A stretch of DNA of 44,617 bases from the NCBI GenBank assembly GCA_902801585.1, contig CADCIU010000017.1:1-44617 (forward strand). Reading direction: 5' to 3'. Origin of the DNA: an uncultured Lachnospiraceae bacterium. GTDB lineage: Bacteria; Bacillota_A; Clostridia; Lachnospirales; Lachnospiraceae. Of this stretch, positions 44,567 to 44,617 are shown in pieces. Positions within the stretch are counted from its first letter, which is position 1. The number at the start of each line of letters is the position of its first letter. The notes under the pieces were generated by a model that had not been told where the DNA came from, ran no database searches, and saw nothing but the letters and a program-made list of their open reading frames with translations. The position numbers were made by a program, and so were the translations under genes.

Positions 44567-44617
44567 CCGCGAAAGCTTAAGTATACTGCGGTTTTCGGGC
44601 TATCGGGCAATTTGGCA

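Overview
The window is a replication-origin neighbourhood of a Firmicute of class Clostridia, most likely family Lachnospiraceae. The evidence is the classical order rpmH/rnpA/yidD/yidC/jag/mnmE/mnmG/rsmG/parA/parB on the minus strand, facing dnaA/dnaN/yaaA/recF/gyrB/gyrA on the plus strand. Canonical Bacillus-type parS sites, TTATCCACA DnaA boxes, a DUF3881-type protein and a FeoB-associated Cys-rich protein support this. Genus cannot be decided from the sequence.

Left arm (1-13.3 kb, all minus strand, leading strand away from the origin): tRNA-Arg(CCT), a DUF3881-like protein, serS, parB, parA, a lipoprotein, a 360-bp intergenic region holding a nested palindromic repeat element and a parS site, then rsmG-mnmG-mnmE (tRNA and rRNA modification), jag-yidC-yidD-rnpA-rpmH (membrane insertion, RNase P, L34). 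A second parS lies inside parB, in an unusually long low-complexity linker.

Origin (13.3-15.8 kb): bipartite. DnaA-box clusters lie both upstream of dnaA (13649-13824) and between dnaA and dnaN (15445-15667). The downstream part also carries five AT-rich 14-bp tandem repeats that are candidate unwinding DNA. Good promoters are visible for rpmH, dnaA and dnaN.

Right arm, first part (13.98-22.9 kb, plus strand): dnaA, dnaN, yaaA, recF, gyrB and gyrA, closed by a strong terminator. Next is a ferrous-iron module (22.98-26.56 kb): candidate metalloregulator half-sites, two feoA genes, feoB, a FeoB-associated Cys-rich membrane protein and a membrane-anchored HMA-domain protein.

Right arm, second part (26.6-44.6 kb, mixed strands): a lipoprotein, trmB, a D-Ala-D-Ala carboxypeptidase with a membrane-spanning Arg-rich tail, an acyl-CoA synthetase, greA, a 33-codon membrane miniprotein, a PurM/HypE-like protein with an Lrp regulator, an aminotransferase and trmL, a mutS2-response regulator-histidine kinase operon, an HtrA-like protein that has lost all three catalytic residues, a YhaM-type exoribonuclease and a RumA/RlmD-type 23S rRNA methyltransferase.

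Most genes are conserved housekeeping. The parts least explained are the palindromic element beside parS, short ~14-bp tandem repeats between co-directional genes at five places, the degenerate HtrA protein, the HMA/Cys-rich additions to the Feo operon, the structured rpmH leader and a perfect 25-bp inverted repeat. No clearly new multi-gene system is evident. All functional statements rest on motif recognition by eye, without database searches.
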